Origin: JAMCXS01 sp046705545
GTDB lineage: Bacteria; Acidobacteriota; Terriglobia; UBA7540
Length of the DNA stretch: 6,699 bases
NCBI GenBank assembly: GCA_046705545.1
Contig: JBJKQF010000013.1
Span: forward strand, 1 to 6,699
Reading direction: 5' to 3'
The notes under the pieces are model-generated. The model did not search any database. It was not told the DNA's origin and saw only the letters and a program-made list of their open reading frames with translations. Below, one piece after another: positions 1 to 6,079 of this stretch. Position 1 is the stretch's first letter. Each line of letters begins with the position of its first letter. The translations under genes were made by a program, and so were the position numbers.

Positions 1-1
1 C

Positions 2-1027
2 TTTACGGGCGGCGCTGATCTTGCCAACGCACATCGCCTGGTCACCATCAACCGCATCTCGATCATTCAGCCCATTCCGCTCGCCTACCGCGACAAGATC
101 GCGCGAATTCCGGGCGTGCGGGCCGTCACGCATGACAACTGGTTCGGCGGCATTTACCAGGACGAAAAGAATTTCTTCCCGCAGTTCGCCATCGATCCTG
201 AATACCAGCGCGTGGTTTATCCGGAGTTGGTGGTTCCTGAGGATCAGTGGAACAACTTTCTAAAGGACCGCCAGGGAGCGATTGCCGGCGCGCGCACTGC
301 CCAGCGCTTCGGATGGAAGATCGGCGACCGCATTCCCATCAAGACCTCGATCTGGGGCGGCGGCGCCTGGGAATTCAACCTGGACGGCATCTATCACGGC
401 CAGCGCCCGCAGGATGACGAAACGCAGTTCTGGTTTCAATGGGATTACTTCCAGGAGCGCGTGCCGGAGCGCGTCAAGGGACTGGTCGGCTGGTACACGG
501 TGATGCTCAATTCGCCTGACGACGCCGTGCGCGTGGCCAAGACCATTGACGACGAGTTCACCAATTCTCCCTACGAAACCAAGACGCAGACCGAGTCCGC
601 CTTTGCGGCGAGTTGGGTCAAGCAGTTCGGCAACATTCAATTCCTCATTGTCACCATCGGCAGCGTCGTCTTCTTCACGCTGCTGCTGGTAACGGGCAAC
701 ACCATGGCGATTTCCGTGCGCGAGCGTACCGGCGAGCTCGCCATTCTCAAAGCCCTGGGATTCAAGAACCGCTCCGTGCTCTTTTTGGTGATTGCCGAGT
801 CGATGGTGGTGGCCTTGTGCGGAGGCGTTCTGGGGCTGGTCCTGGCGGTGGCCGCCATTCCGGTGCTCAGCAACGCCCTCAGCGGCATGTTGCCCAACCT
901 CGTTCTGTCCAAGTCGATGCTGGCCTCCGGCGTGGGTTTTGCCCTGCTGGTGGGGGCGGCAAGCGCGCTAGTGCCGGGCATCAACGCCATGCGCCTGCGC
1001 GTGGTGGACGCATTGCGCAGGGTCTGA
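2..1027 (+). CDS. ABC transporter permease, MacB/FtsX type (3' part, 5' end outside window)
   Basis: This is the C-terminal 341 residues of an integral-membrane ABC transporter permease. The frame is open to the left edge, so the start and the expected first membrane helix lie outside the window. The visible part begins inside a MacB-like periplasmic domain (about the first 205 residues, including an IPGVRAV segment). It then has three hydrophobic helices at roughly visible residues 212-235, 257-284 and 305-326. After the first of these comes the FtsX-family signature ERTGELAILKALGF, the cytoplasmic coupling segment of this family. The protein ends MRLRVVDALRRV, a typical basic tail. Such permeases pair with a LolD/MacB-type ATPase to move lipoproteins, peptides or drugs across or out of the inner membrane; the substrate cannot be told from sequence. 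A second permease follows after 16 nt, so the two probably form a heterodimer in one operon. No ATPase gene is visible. Confidence 0.88.
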   Translation, partial: FTGGADLANAHRLVTINRISIIQPIPLAYRDKIARIPGVRAVTHDNWFGGIYQDEKNFFPQFAIDPEYQRVVYPELVVPEDQWNNFLKDRQGAIAGARTAQRFGWKIGDRIPIKTSIWGGGAWEFNLDGIYHGQRPQDDETQFWFQWDYFQERVPERVKGLVGWYTVMLNSPDDAVRVAKTIDDEFTNSPYETKTQTESAFAASWVKQFGNIQFLIVTIGSVVFFTLLLVTGNTMAISVRERTGELAILKALGFKNRSVLFLVIAESMVVALCGGVLGLVLAVAAIPVLSNALSGMLPNLVLSKSMLASGVGFALLVGAASALVPGINAMRLRVVDALRRV

Positions 1028-1043
1028 ATTTCTGGAAATTGAA

Positions 1044-2213
1044 ATGGCCATACCTCTCATCTACAACGTGCGCAGCGTGCGGTCGCGTTGGACATCTGCG
1101 ATTGTTGCAGTGCTGGGCATTGCCGGAACCGTGGGCGTCTTTGTAGCCATGCTGGCGATGGCGCGGGGCTTCCGGGCCACGCTGGTCTCTTCCGGCTCCT
1201 ACGGCAACGCGATTGTGATGCGCGCCGGCGCCTCTTCGGAAATGATGAGCGGGATCACGCTCGATTCCGTCAAGATCATCCGCGATGAGCCGGGGGTGGC
1301 GCGCGTGGGCAGCGAGCCGCAGGTCACTTCGGAAGTGGTGGTGGTGGCGCCATTCCCCCTGCGCTCGACGGGCACCGACGCCACCGTGCAGGTGCGGGGC
1401 GTTTCCACGAACGTCCTCAGCGTGCGCCGCAACATCCGCATTGTCGAGGGGCGGATGTTTCGCCCCGGCCTTTCTGAGCTTGTCGCGGGACGCAACGCCT
1501 CGCACACCTACGCGGGGCTGACGGTGGGGAACAAGGTGCGCTTCGGCGGCGGCGAATGGACCGTGGTGGGAATTTTTGACGCAGGAGGCTCCGCGTTCGA
1601 TTCTGAAGTATGGACCGACGCCATGGTCCTCGACGACGTCTACAAGCGCCCCAACAATATCTTCCAGTCCGCCACGGTGCACCTGGCTTCGCCGGACGCC
1701 TACCAGGCTTTTAAGGACGCCATCACTAAAGACCCGCGGCTCAACGTGGACGTCAGCCGCGAGGTCGATTACTACTCCAAGCAGTCGGAGACTTTGACGC
1801 GGCTAATCACCGTGCTGGGAGGTTTAGTCGCCGCCGTGATGGCCATAGGCGCGGTCTTCGGTGCGCTCAACACCATGTATTCCGCCGTCGCCGAGCGCGG
1901 CCGGGAAATCGCCGTCATGCGTGCTCTGGGCTTCCGCGCCGGCTCCGTGGTCTCTTCGTTTCTGATTGAGGCGCTGCTGATCGCCTTCGTGGGCGGAGCG
2001 CTCGGTTGCCTGGCGGTTTTGCCCCTCAACGGCTATACCACCGGCACCATGAATTGGCAGACCTTTTCCCACCTCGCCTTCGCTTTTAGAATCACCCCGG
2101 GCCTGCTGGTAGCAGGTCTCGCCTTCGCGCTGGCCATGGGCTTGGTGGGTGGATTGATTCCCGCCGTGCACGCCGCCCTTCGCCCCGTCGCCTCCGCCTT
2201 GCGCTCGCTGTAA
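1044..2213 (+). CDS. ABC transporter permease, MacB/FtsX type (complete)
   Basis: This complete 389-residue inner-membrane permease has the standard MacB/FtsX plan. It has one N-terminal helix (about 17-40), a large periplasmic domain (about 41-250), and three C-terminal helices (about 254-277, 303-327 and 353-376). The signature ERGREIAVMRALGF (284-297) follows the second helix. The length is normal for the family. The ATG start lies 16 nt after the stop of the preceding permease, behind a weak GGAAA ribosome-binding site (1034-1038), which fits translation from a shared transcript. The two permeases are related in plan but clearly diverged, so they are likely partners in a heterodimeric transporter rather than a recent duplication. 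An ATPase of the LolD/MacB class is expected upstream of the window. Substrate unknown: lipoprotein release, peptide/antibiotic efflux or envelope stress roles are all possible. Confidence 0.9.
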   Translation: MAIPLIYNVRSVRSRWTSAIVAVLGIAGTVGVFVAMLAMARGFRATLVSSGSYGNAIVMRAGASSEMMSGITLDSVKIIRDEPGVARVGSEPQVTSEVVVVAPFPLRSTGTDATVQVRGVSTNVLSVRRNIRIVEGRMFRPGLSELVAGRNASHTYAGLTVGNKVRFGGGEWTVVGIFDAGGSAFDSEVWTDAMVLDDVYKRPNNIFQSATVHLASPDAYQAFKDAITKDPRLNVDVSREVDYYSKQSETLTRLITVLGGLVAAVMAIGAVFGALNTMYSAVAERGREIAVMRALGFRAGSVVSSFLIEALLIAFVGGALGCLAVLPLNGYTTGTMNWQTFSHLAFAFRITPGLLVAGLAFALAMGLVGGLIPAVHAALRPVASALRSL

Positions 2214-2327
2214 CCGCAAACCTCGTACGGGATATAGGGAAACATGTGTCAAAACAGGACAGCGGGTAATACTTACACGGCCTCACATCTTCACACCGGT
2301 TACGCCTCCCTAAGTTTTTCCCAGTGC
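2214..2327. other. Convergent intergenic region, no clear terminator
   Basis: These 114 nt lie between the 3' ends of the second permease (+ strand) and the peroxidase gene (- strand). I looked for a GC-rich hairpin followed by a T run in either direction and found none that is convincing. The only short run of T (TTTTT near 2315-2319, + strand) has no good stem in front of it. No coding potential is evident. Transcription may end by a factor-dependent route, or the two transcripts may overlap. Confidence 0.5.
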
Positions 2328-3362
2328 TCACATTCCCAGCGGCGTGGTGTTGGGAGTCTCGGGCAAGCGCGGCGCCGTGACGTGCGGGAAGCCGCCGGTC
2401 AGGCTGTCTAGAAAGGCCACCAAGTCCTGCACCTGGCCGTCGGTCAGAGTCTTGTTGAGCTGCACCTCCGCCATCACGCGTACCGCCTCCCCAAGGTTCT
2501 TCACCGAACCGTTGTGGAAGTAGGGCGCAGTCACCTCGACGTTGCGCAGCGACGGCACCACGTACATGTGCATGTCGGCTTCCTGATGAGTCACCTCGTA
2601 GCGGCCCTTGTCCGCCAGCAGATCATGCTCCTTGACGTACTTGTTGTCGGTGTTCATCGGGAAGCGCATGTAGAACCCCTGGCCCATCGGCATCTTCGGC
2701 CCGCTGAACATCGGCCCACTGTGGCATGACATGCATCCCGCCGATTCCGCCAGCTTCATGCCACGCACTGCGGCGGGGCTCATCGCGCTCTTGTCACCTT
2801 TCATGTAGCGGTCGTAAGGGCTCGCAGAAGTAATCAGCGTCCGCTCAAAGCTGGCGATGGCCTGCGCGATGTGGTCCATCGTCACCGGGTCGGCCCCTCC
2901 AAAAACCTTTTCGAACTCCGCACGATATCCGGCAATCGCTCCAATCCGCCCCACAATCACCTTCGCATTGGGCATCCCCATTTCAACTGGATTGGTCACC
3001 GGACCCTTCGCCTGATCTTCAAGGCTCGCAGCCCTTCCATCCCAAAACTGCACGGAGCGAAATGCCGCGTTGAATACCGTAGGCGAATTGCGGCTGCCGA
3101 GTTTGCCATGGACGCCCATCGAGACCGGCCGGTTGTCGGTTCCGTTGGAAAAGACGTTGTGGCAAGAGTTGCAAGAGACCGTTCCCGTGCTCGACACCCG
3201 GGGATCAAAGTAGAGCTGCTTGCCAAGTTCGATCTTAGCGGCGGTCTGAGGATTATTGGCGGGAATGGGCGCGTGGCTCGGCATCTGCGCCCAGAGCACC
3301 GGAATCCCCGTAGCCAGCAAAGTCATCAACGCTAGGTTTCTTATCCGGGAGAGGCTTTTCAT
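2328..3362 (-). CDS. Di-heme cytochrome c peroxidase (CcpA/MauG family), periplasmic
   Basis: This 344-residue secreted protein of usual family length reduces H2O2 to water with electrons from a small cytochrome c or cupredoxin. A signal peptide is visible: basic start MKSLSRIR, hydrophobic core to about residue 24, likely cleavage near WAQ. Two CxxCH heme c sites are present: CNSCH (64-68, the peroxidatic low-potential heme) and CMSCH (210-214, the electron-transfer heme). Family landmarks are H85 in the MGVHGKLGSRNSPT segment, W107 in FWDGRA, E127 in NPVEMG (candidate catalytic acid), VPSLRN (269-274), TAPYFHNGS (278-286) and M297 in AVRVMAE, a candidate axial Met of the second heme. The residue assignments rest on known bacterial CcpA enzymes. 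An ATG start with GGAGGTGA six bases upstream fixes the N-terminus. The gene stands alone, convergent with the permeases and divergent from the oxidoreductase operon. MauG-like oxidases share the fold, but length and motifs favour a classical peroxidase. Confidence 0.93.
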   Translation of the reverse strand: MKSLSRIRNLALMTLLATGIPVLWAQMPSHAPIPANNPQTAAKIELGKQLYFDPRVSSTGTVSCNSCHNVFSNGTDNRPVSMGVHGKLGSRNSPTVFNAAFRSVQFWDGRAASLEDQAKGPVTNPVEMGMPNAKVIVGRIGAIAGYRAEFEKVFGGADPVTMDHIAQAIASFERTLITSASPYDRYMKGDKSAMSPAAVRGMKLAESAGCMSCHSGPMFSGPKMPMGQGFYMRFPMNTDNKYVKEHDLLADKGRYEVTHQEADMHMYVVPSLRNVEVTAPYFHNGSVKNLGEAVRVMAEVQLNKTLTDGQVQDLVAFLDSLTGGFPHVTAPRLPETPNTTPLGM

Positions 3363-3368
3363 CGCAAG

Positions 3369-3376
3369 TCACCTCC
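3369..3376 (-). promoter_or_regulatory. Strong Shine-Dalgarno site of the peroxidase gene
   Basis: On the minus strand this reads GGAGGTGA, an almost perfect anti-16S match, with six bases (CTTGCG) to the ATG at 3362. It supports that start codon and suggests efficient translation. Confidence 0.85.
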
Positions 3377-3415
3377 GTGGCAGGTCAGGCAATCGGCGTA
3401 ATTGACTTACAGGCG

Positions 3416-3444
3416 ATTCTATCGGCAGGCGTTTTTGATCTTAA
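3416..3444 (-). promoter_or_regulatory. Candidate sigma70-type promoter of the peroxidase gene
   Basis: On the minus strand TTAAGA (3444-3439, four of six matches to TTGACA) is followed after 17 nt by TAGAAT (3421-3416, five of six matches to TATAAT). The predicted start of transcription is near 3409, giving a leader of about 47 nt that contains the strong ribosome-binding site. The weak -35 box is overlapped by the palindromic site just upstream, as expected of an activator-dependent promoter. Prediction from sequence only. Confidence 0.45.
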
Positions 3445-3459
3445 GTGACGCACGTCACA
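3444..3459. promoter_or_regulatory. CRP/FNR-family-like operator (AGTGA-N6-TCACA)
   Basis: The 16-bp site AGTGACGCACGTCACA matches the CRP-type consensus TGTGA-N6-TCACA at nine of ten half-site positions. Its core GTGACG-CA-CGTCAC has perfect 6-bp inverted arms. It is centred about 42 bp upstream of the predicted peroxidase transcription start and touches its -35 box, the class II activation position for CRP/FNR-family regulators. Bacterial cytochrome c peroxidases are often controlled by members of this family, which fits. The same site could also act on the divergent operon, whose first gene starts about 210 nt away. The identity of the regulator is unknown. Confidence 0.5.
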
Positions 3460-3668
3460 GATGAGTGTGCAAACAGGATTTAACCTTAACCCGTAATAGT
3501 AAGCGCCCCGGAAAGATGGCGCCGTACGACTAAACGCAAAAGACCTTTTCCCGGAATCAGGCAAGGACTCAGCCTTCACGCGGTTGAAAGGGCCAAAAAG
3601 GAAAGGCAGTTTGAACCGGCAAGCTCAGTATTGAGGTTCAAGAAAAACGACCGGCTCAAAAAGTCCAA

Positions 3669-3956
3669 ATGGCCGAAGTTACCAAAGGTCTCCGAACCCG
3701 CAAATTTCGAGGAACTATATTCATTGACTGGGACCGATGTAAGGGGTGTGGGTACTGCGTCGATTTCTGCCCTCCTAAAGTTCTTGCTTTTTCTGACCAA
3801 TACAACAGCCACGGCTACCATCCACCGGTCCTTCTCGACGAGGCGAAATGTACAGGGTGTAACCTGTGCGGGCTCTACTGCCCCGATTTTGCGGTTTATG
3901 GAGTGCGGATTCCCATAGAGCCGGCTGGAACAGAAGTTACTGCTCCAAAGGCGTAG
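3669..3956 (+). CDS. korD: 2x[4Fe-4S] ferredoxin, delta subunit of 2-oxoacid:ferredoxin oxidoreductase
   Basis: This small cytoplasmic iron-sulfur protein of 95 residues relays electrons from the oxidoreductase core to soluble ferredoxin. It carries two complete cluster motifs: C24-x2-C27-x2-C30-x3-C34-P and C61-x2-C64-x2-C67-x3-C71-P. Each supplies the four ligands of a [4Fe-4S] cluster in the usual 8-Fe ferredoxin pattern. The linker of about 26 residues and the short basic N-terminus (MAEVTKGLRTRKFRG) are typical of KorD/PorD subunits rather than of free ferredoxins. No other ATG or GTG start exists upstream in frame before the stop at 3612-3614. The ribosome-binding region in front of the ATG is poor (A-rich, no clear GGAGG). 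The gene heads the operon, before the alpha, beta and gamma genes. The symbol follows the KorDABC naming; the substrate of the complex is not proven, so PorD or VorD would be equally valid by sequence. Confidence 0.88.
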   Translation: MAEVTKGLRTRKFRGTIFIDWDRCKGCGYCVDFCPPKVLAFSDQYNSHGYHPPVLLDEAKCTGCNLCGLYCPDFAVYGVRIPIEPAGTEVTAPKA

Positions 3957-3957
3957 G

Positions 3958-3980
3958 CGCGGCCGCAAAGATTGGCCGCG
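3958..3980 (+). other. Intercistronic GC-rich hairpin between delta and alpha genes
   Basis: CGCGGCC (3958-3964) can pair perfectly with GGCCGCG (3974-3980) around the 9-nt loop GCAAAGATT, two bases after the delta-subunit stop codon. No T run follows, so it does not look like a full intrinsic terminator. It could protect or cleave the message, partly attenuate transcription, or set the ratio of ferredoxin subunit to core enzyme. It also covers the TTG codon at 3972, which argues against that codon as the alpha-subunit start. Confidence 0.5.
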
Positions 3981-4026
3981 GCCGGACCCCGCGGCGGAAA
4001 AAGTTCAGCGAGAAGCGAAAGTTGCC

Positions 4027-4031
4027 GGAGG
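4027..4031 (+). promoter_or_regulatory. Shine-Dalgarno site that decides the alpha-subunit start
   Basis: GGAGG (within GGAGGTGG) lies six bases before a CTG codon at 4038, in frame with the alpha subunit. This is the best-placed ribosome-binding site in the region. A weaker GGAG (4071-4074) sits eight bases before an in-frame ATG at 4083. No good site precedes the TTG at 3972. Confidence 0.5.
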
Positions 4032-4037
4032 TGGCAT

Positions 4038-5198
4038 CTGATCAAGCCAAGTCCCCAAACGGTACTTACCGGAGCTCATTTCATGGACGGCGACCAAGCG
4101 GCCTGCGAAGGCGCCATCGCCGCGGGAGCGACTTTTGCCGCCGGATATCCCATCACGCCTTCGACAGAGGTTGTGGAACGGTTCGCCTCCCGCGCTCCGC
4201 TGGTGGGAGCCACCTTCCTACAAATGGAAGACGAACTGGCCTCTTCGATTGCCATCCTGGGGGCGGCGTGGGGCGGCGCCAAGAGTTTTACCGTAACCTC
4301 GGGTCCAGGCTTCTCGCTGATGATGGAGCACATCGGATTCGCGGCGATGACGGAGACACCATGCGTCTTTGTCAACGTGCAGCGCGGCGGGCCTTCAACG
4401 GGCCTCCCCACCCTACCCGGGCAGGGAGACATGATGCAGGCGCGATGGGGTTCGCACGGCGACTACGAGCCCATAGCGATCTCTCCCAATTCCCCGCAAG
4501 AGTGTTTTGACCTGATGATCGACGCCTTCAACCTGGCCGAGCAATATCGCACGCCGGTCTTCTTCATGATGGATGAGTGCGTGGGGCACATGACGGAGAA
4601 AGTGGTCATTCCACCCGCCGAGCAGATCGATCTTTTCCCCCGCCGCTACACATCCTTGCCTCCATCCGAATACCTGCCCTTCAAGCCAGGGCCCGACGGC
4701 GTTCCCGAAATGGTGAAGGTAGGAGAAGGATACAAGGTCCACGTCACCGGCCTCACCCACGATGAGAAGGGCTATCCCGACATGAACTGGAAGGCGCAGG
4801 AGAAGTTGGTCCGGCGCCTGGTGGAAAAAATCCGCAACAACGCGGACACGATCGGCCACAACGAAGAAGAATCGATGCAAGACGCAGAGGTGGCCGTTGT
4901 GGCTTACGGCATCACTTCACGCGTGGCGCTGCGGGCCGTCCAAATGGCGCGCGCGGAAGGCATCCGGGCGGGCTCATTCCGGCCGGTGGTGGTTTGGCCG
5001 TTCCCGGAAAAACGCATCCGCGAGATGGCGGAAAAAGTGAAGGCTTTTGTGGTGGTGGAAATGAATTACGGACAGATCGTCAATGAAGTGGAACGCTGCG
5101 CGGCCGGCCGCGCGAAGACTGTTCTGGTACCACATGGGGGCGGGATGGTCCACGAACCTGAAACCATCTTGAACGCAATCCGCGAGGTGGCGCGATGA
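4038..5198 (+). CDS. korA: 2-oxoacid:ferredoxin oxidoreductase, alpha subunit
   Basis: This is the large cytoplasmic subunit that, with beta, forms the TPP active site for oxidative decarboxylation of a 2-oxoacid to acyl-CoA, probably 2-oxoglutarate to succinyl-CoA. From the chosen start (386 residues) the family landmarks are TGAHFMDGDQAACEGAIAAG (11-30), GYPITPSTEV (36-45), QMEDE (62-66), TSGPGFSLM (87-95) and the RGGPSTGLPT loop (116-125). The end is a transketolase-C-like domain with VVEMNYGQIVNEVERC. The gamma domain is encoded separately, as in four-subunit enzymes. Start choice: CTG at 4038 has GGAGG six bases upstream and keeps the TGAHFMDGD strand. ATG at 4083 would cut into that strand; TTG at 3972 adds an unconserved Arg/Ser/Gly-rich tail and lies in a hairpin. 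The stop overlaps the beta ATG by four bases. Family assignment is firm; substrate and exact start are less certain. Confidence 0.9.
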   Translation: MIKPSPQTVLTGAHFMDGDQAACEGAIAAGATFAAGYPITPSTEVVERFASRAPLVGATFLQMEDELASSIAILGAAWGGAKSFTVTSGPGFSLMMEHIGFAAMTETPCVFVNVQRGGPSTGLPTLPGQGDMMQARWGSHGDYEPIAISPNSPQECFDLMIDAFNLAEQYRTPVFFMMDECVGHMTEKVVIPPAEQIDLFPRRYTSLPPSEYLPFKPGPDGVPEMVKVGEGYKVHVTGLTHDEKGYPDMNWKAQEKLVRRLVEKIRNNADTIGHNEEESMQDAEVAVVAYGITSRVALRAVQMARAEGIRAGSFRPVVVWPFPEKRIREMAEKVKAFVVVEMNYGQIVNEVERCAAGRAKTVLVPHGGGMVHEPETILNAIREVAR

Positions 5199-6079
5199 GC
5201 ACCTCATGCGTGATGAATCCGGTAGAGCCTTTCCTTCGCACCGAGCGCATGCCACACATCTGGTGTCCGGGGTGCGGCATCGGGACCACGGTCAACTGCT
5301 TTGCACGGGCCTTAGTGGAATCTAAGCTACCTCTGGACAAGGTCACCGTAGTCTCCGGCATCGGTTGCACGGGCCGCGTGGCGGGATACATGCAGCTTGA
5401 TTCTTTCCACACCACGCACGGGCGCGCTATTCCATTTGCCACAGGATTGAAACTCGCCAGCCCGGAGACTACTGTGATTGTCTATAGCGGCGACGGCGAC
5501 CTGGTGGCGATCGGCGGCAACCATTTTATCCACGCGGCGCGCCGGAACCTGGATATCAAAGTGATTTGTGTCAACAACTTCATTTATGGAATGACGGGAG
5601 GCCAGGTAACACCCACCACACCTCTTGGCGCCACGGCGACGACTTCACCCTACGGCTGCTTCGAGCGGCCTTTCAATCTTCCGTTCCTGGCGGAATCTTC
5701 CGGGGCGGTTTACGTGGCACGGTGGACAGCCTACCACGTCCGGCACATCGCTCACTCGATGGTGGAAGCATTCCACAAGAAGGGTTTCTCCTTTATTGAG
5801 ATCCTGGCCCCCTGCCCCACTCTCTACCTGCGGCGCAACAAGCTGGGCGACGGTCTCGACGCCATGCGCTACTACAAAGAACACAGCGTGGTTAAGAACG
5901 GCGCCAGCACCCGGGACGTCGACCTGGATTTCCAGGGAGAAATCACGGTAGGCAAATTCGTGGACATCGAACGCCCTACGCTCCATCAGCGAATGGAGCA
6001 GCGCTATCACCAAACGCTGAAGGACAAATACGTCGGATGGGAAGCGCTTGAGGAGAGCCATCATCATGAAGAATCTTGA
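5195..6079 (+). CDS. korB: 2-oxoacid:ferredoxin oxidoreductase, beta subunit (TPP- and [4Fe-4S]-binding)
   Basis: This 294-residue cytoplasmic subunit binds thiamine pyrophosphate and the proximal [4Fe-4S] cluster that takes electrons from the TPP adduct. The TPP/Mg motif starts at GDGD (99-102) and ends with VNN (126-128) followed by FIYGMTGGQ. Cluster ligands are expected at C24 and C27 (HIWCPGCG), C58 (SGIGC) and C207 (LAPCPT), all present. HTTHGRAIPFATGLKLA (72-88) is the usual active-site segment. The ATG overlaps the alpha stop as ATGA and has GAGGTG (5184-5189) five bases upstream, so translation is coupled and subunits are likely made in equal amounts. Length matches free-standing KorB/PorB subunits. 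The C-terminus ends in a His/Glu-rich tail (ESHHHEES). The family covers 2-oxoglutarate, pyruvate and branched-chain oxoacid enzymes; 2-oxoglutarate is the best guess from the overall KorAB style but is not proven. Confidence 0.92.
   Translation: MSTSCVMNPVEPFLRTERMPHIWCPGCGIGTTVNCFARALVESKLPLDKVTVVSGIGCTGRVAGYMQLDSFHTTHGRAIPFATGLKLASPETTVIVYSGDGDLVAIGGNHFIHAARRNLDIKVICVNNFIYGMTGGQVTPTTPLGATATTSPYGCFERPFNLPFLAESSGAVYVARWTAYHVRHIAHSMVEAFHKKGFSFIEILAPCPTLYLRRNKLGDGLDAMRYYKEHSVVKNGASTRDVDLDFQGEITVGKFVDIERPTLHQRMEQRYHQTLKDKYVGWEALEESHHHEES
6051..6055 (+). promoter_or_regulatory. Shine-Dalgarno site supporting the gamma-subunit start at 6066
   Basis: AGGAG, continuing as AGGAGAG, lies inside the end of the beta gene, eight to ten bases before the ATG at 6066. 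It favours this ATG over the TTG at 6048, which would add six unneeded residues, and over the internal ATG at 6081. Confidence 0.5.

Larger units (their letters stand above)
3363..3668. other. Divergent intergenic region between peroxidase and oxidoreductase operon
   Basis: These 306 nt separate two divergent transcription units. The peroxidase-proximal half holds the ribosome-binding site, the candidate promoter and the CRP/FNR-like palindrome. The half nearer the ferredoxin gene (about 3465-3668) is more A-rich around 3590-3668. I could not identify a convincing -35/-10 pair on the + strand: TTGAAA (3584) and TTGAAC (3611) lack a good -10 box at 16-18 nt. A 5-bp GC inverted repeat (GCGCC 3503-3507 / GGCGC 3518-3522) is too weak to name. 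No coding frame here looks real, and I recognise no known riboswitch class. Confidence 0.55.

Noticed and set aside
981..1682. Minus-strand open frame of about 233 codons opposite the second permease
   Set aside because: It is His/Arg/Ala-rich, without domain-like features, and antisense to a clear permease; such frames are common in GC-rich genes.
2214..2327. Bidirectional terminator between the convergent permease and peroxidase genes
   Set aside because: No stem of adequate length followed by a T run could be found in either direction.
3503..3522. Inverted repeat GCGCC / GGCGC with 10-nt loop in the divergent intergenic region
   Set aside because: Only five pairs, no T run and no match to a riboswitch class I know; likely chance at this GC content.
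3584..3616. TTGAAA and TTGAAC as -35 boxes for the oxidoreductase operon
   Set aside because: No acceptable -10 hexamer lies 16-18 nt downstream of either.
3972..4037. TTG at 3972 as start of the alpha subunit
   Set aside because: It adds 22 residues of Arg/Ser/Gly-rich sequence unlike the family, has no ribosome-binding site and lies within a GC-rich stem-loop.
3866..4510. Long + strand open frame (about 214 codons) overlapping the delta and alpha genes in another frame
   Set aside because: It is Arg/Gly/His-rich with no recognisable motif. It overlaps strongly motif-bearing delta and alpha genes, so it is a shadow of GC-rich coding sequence.
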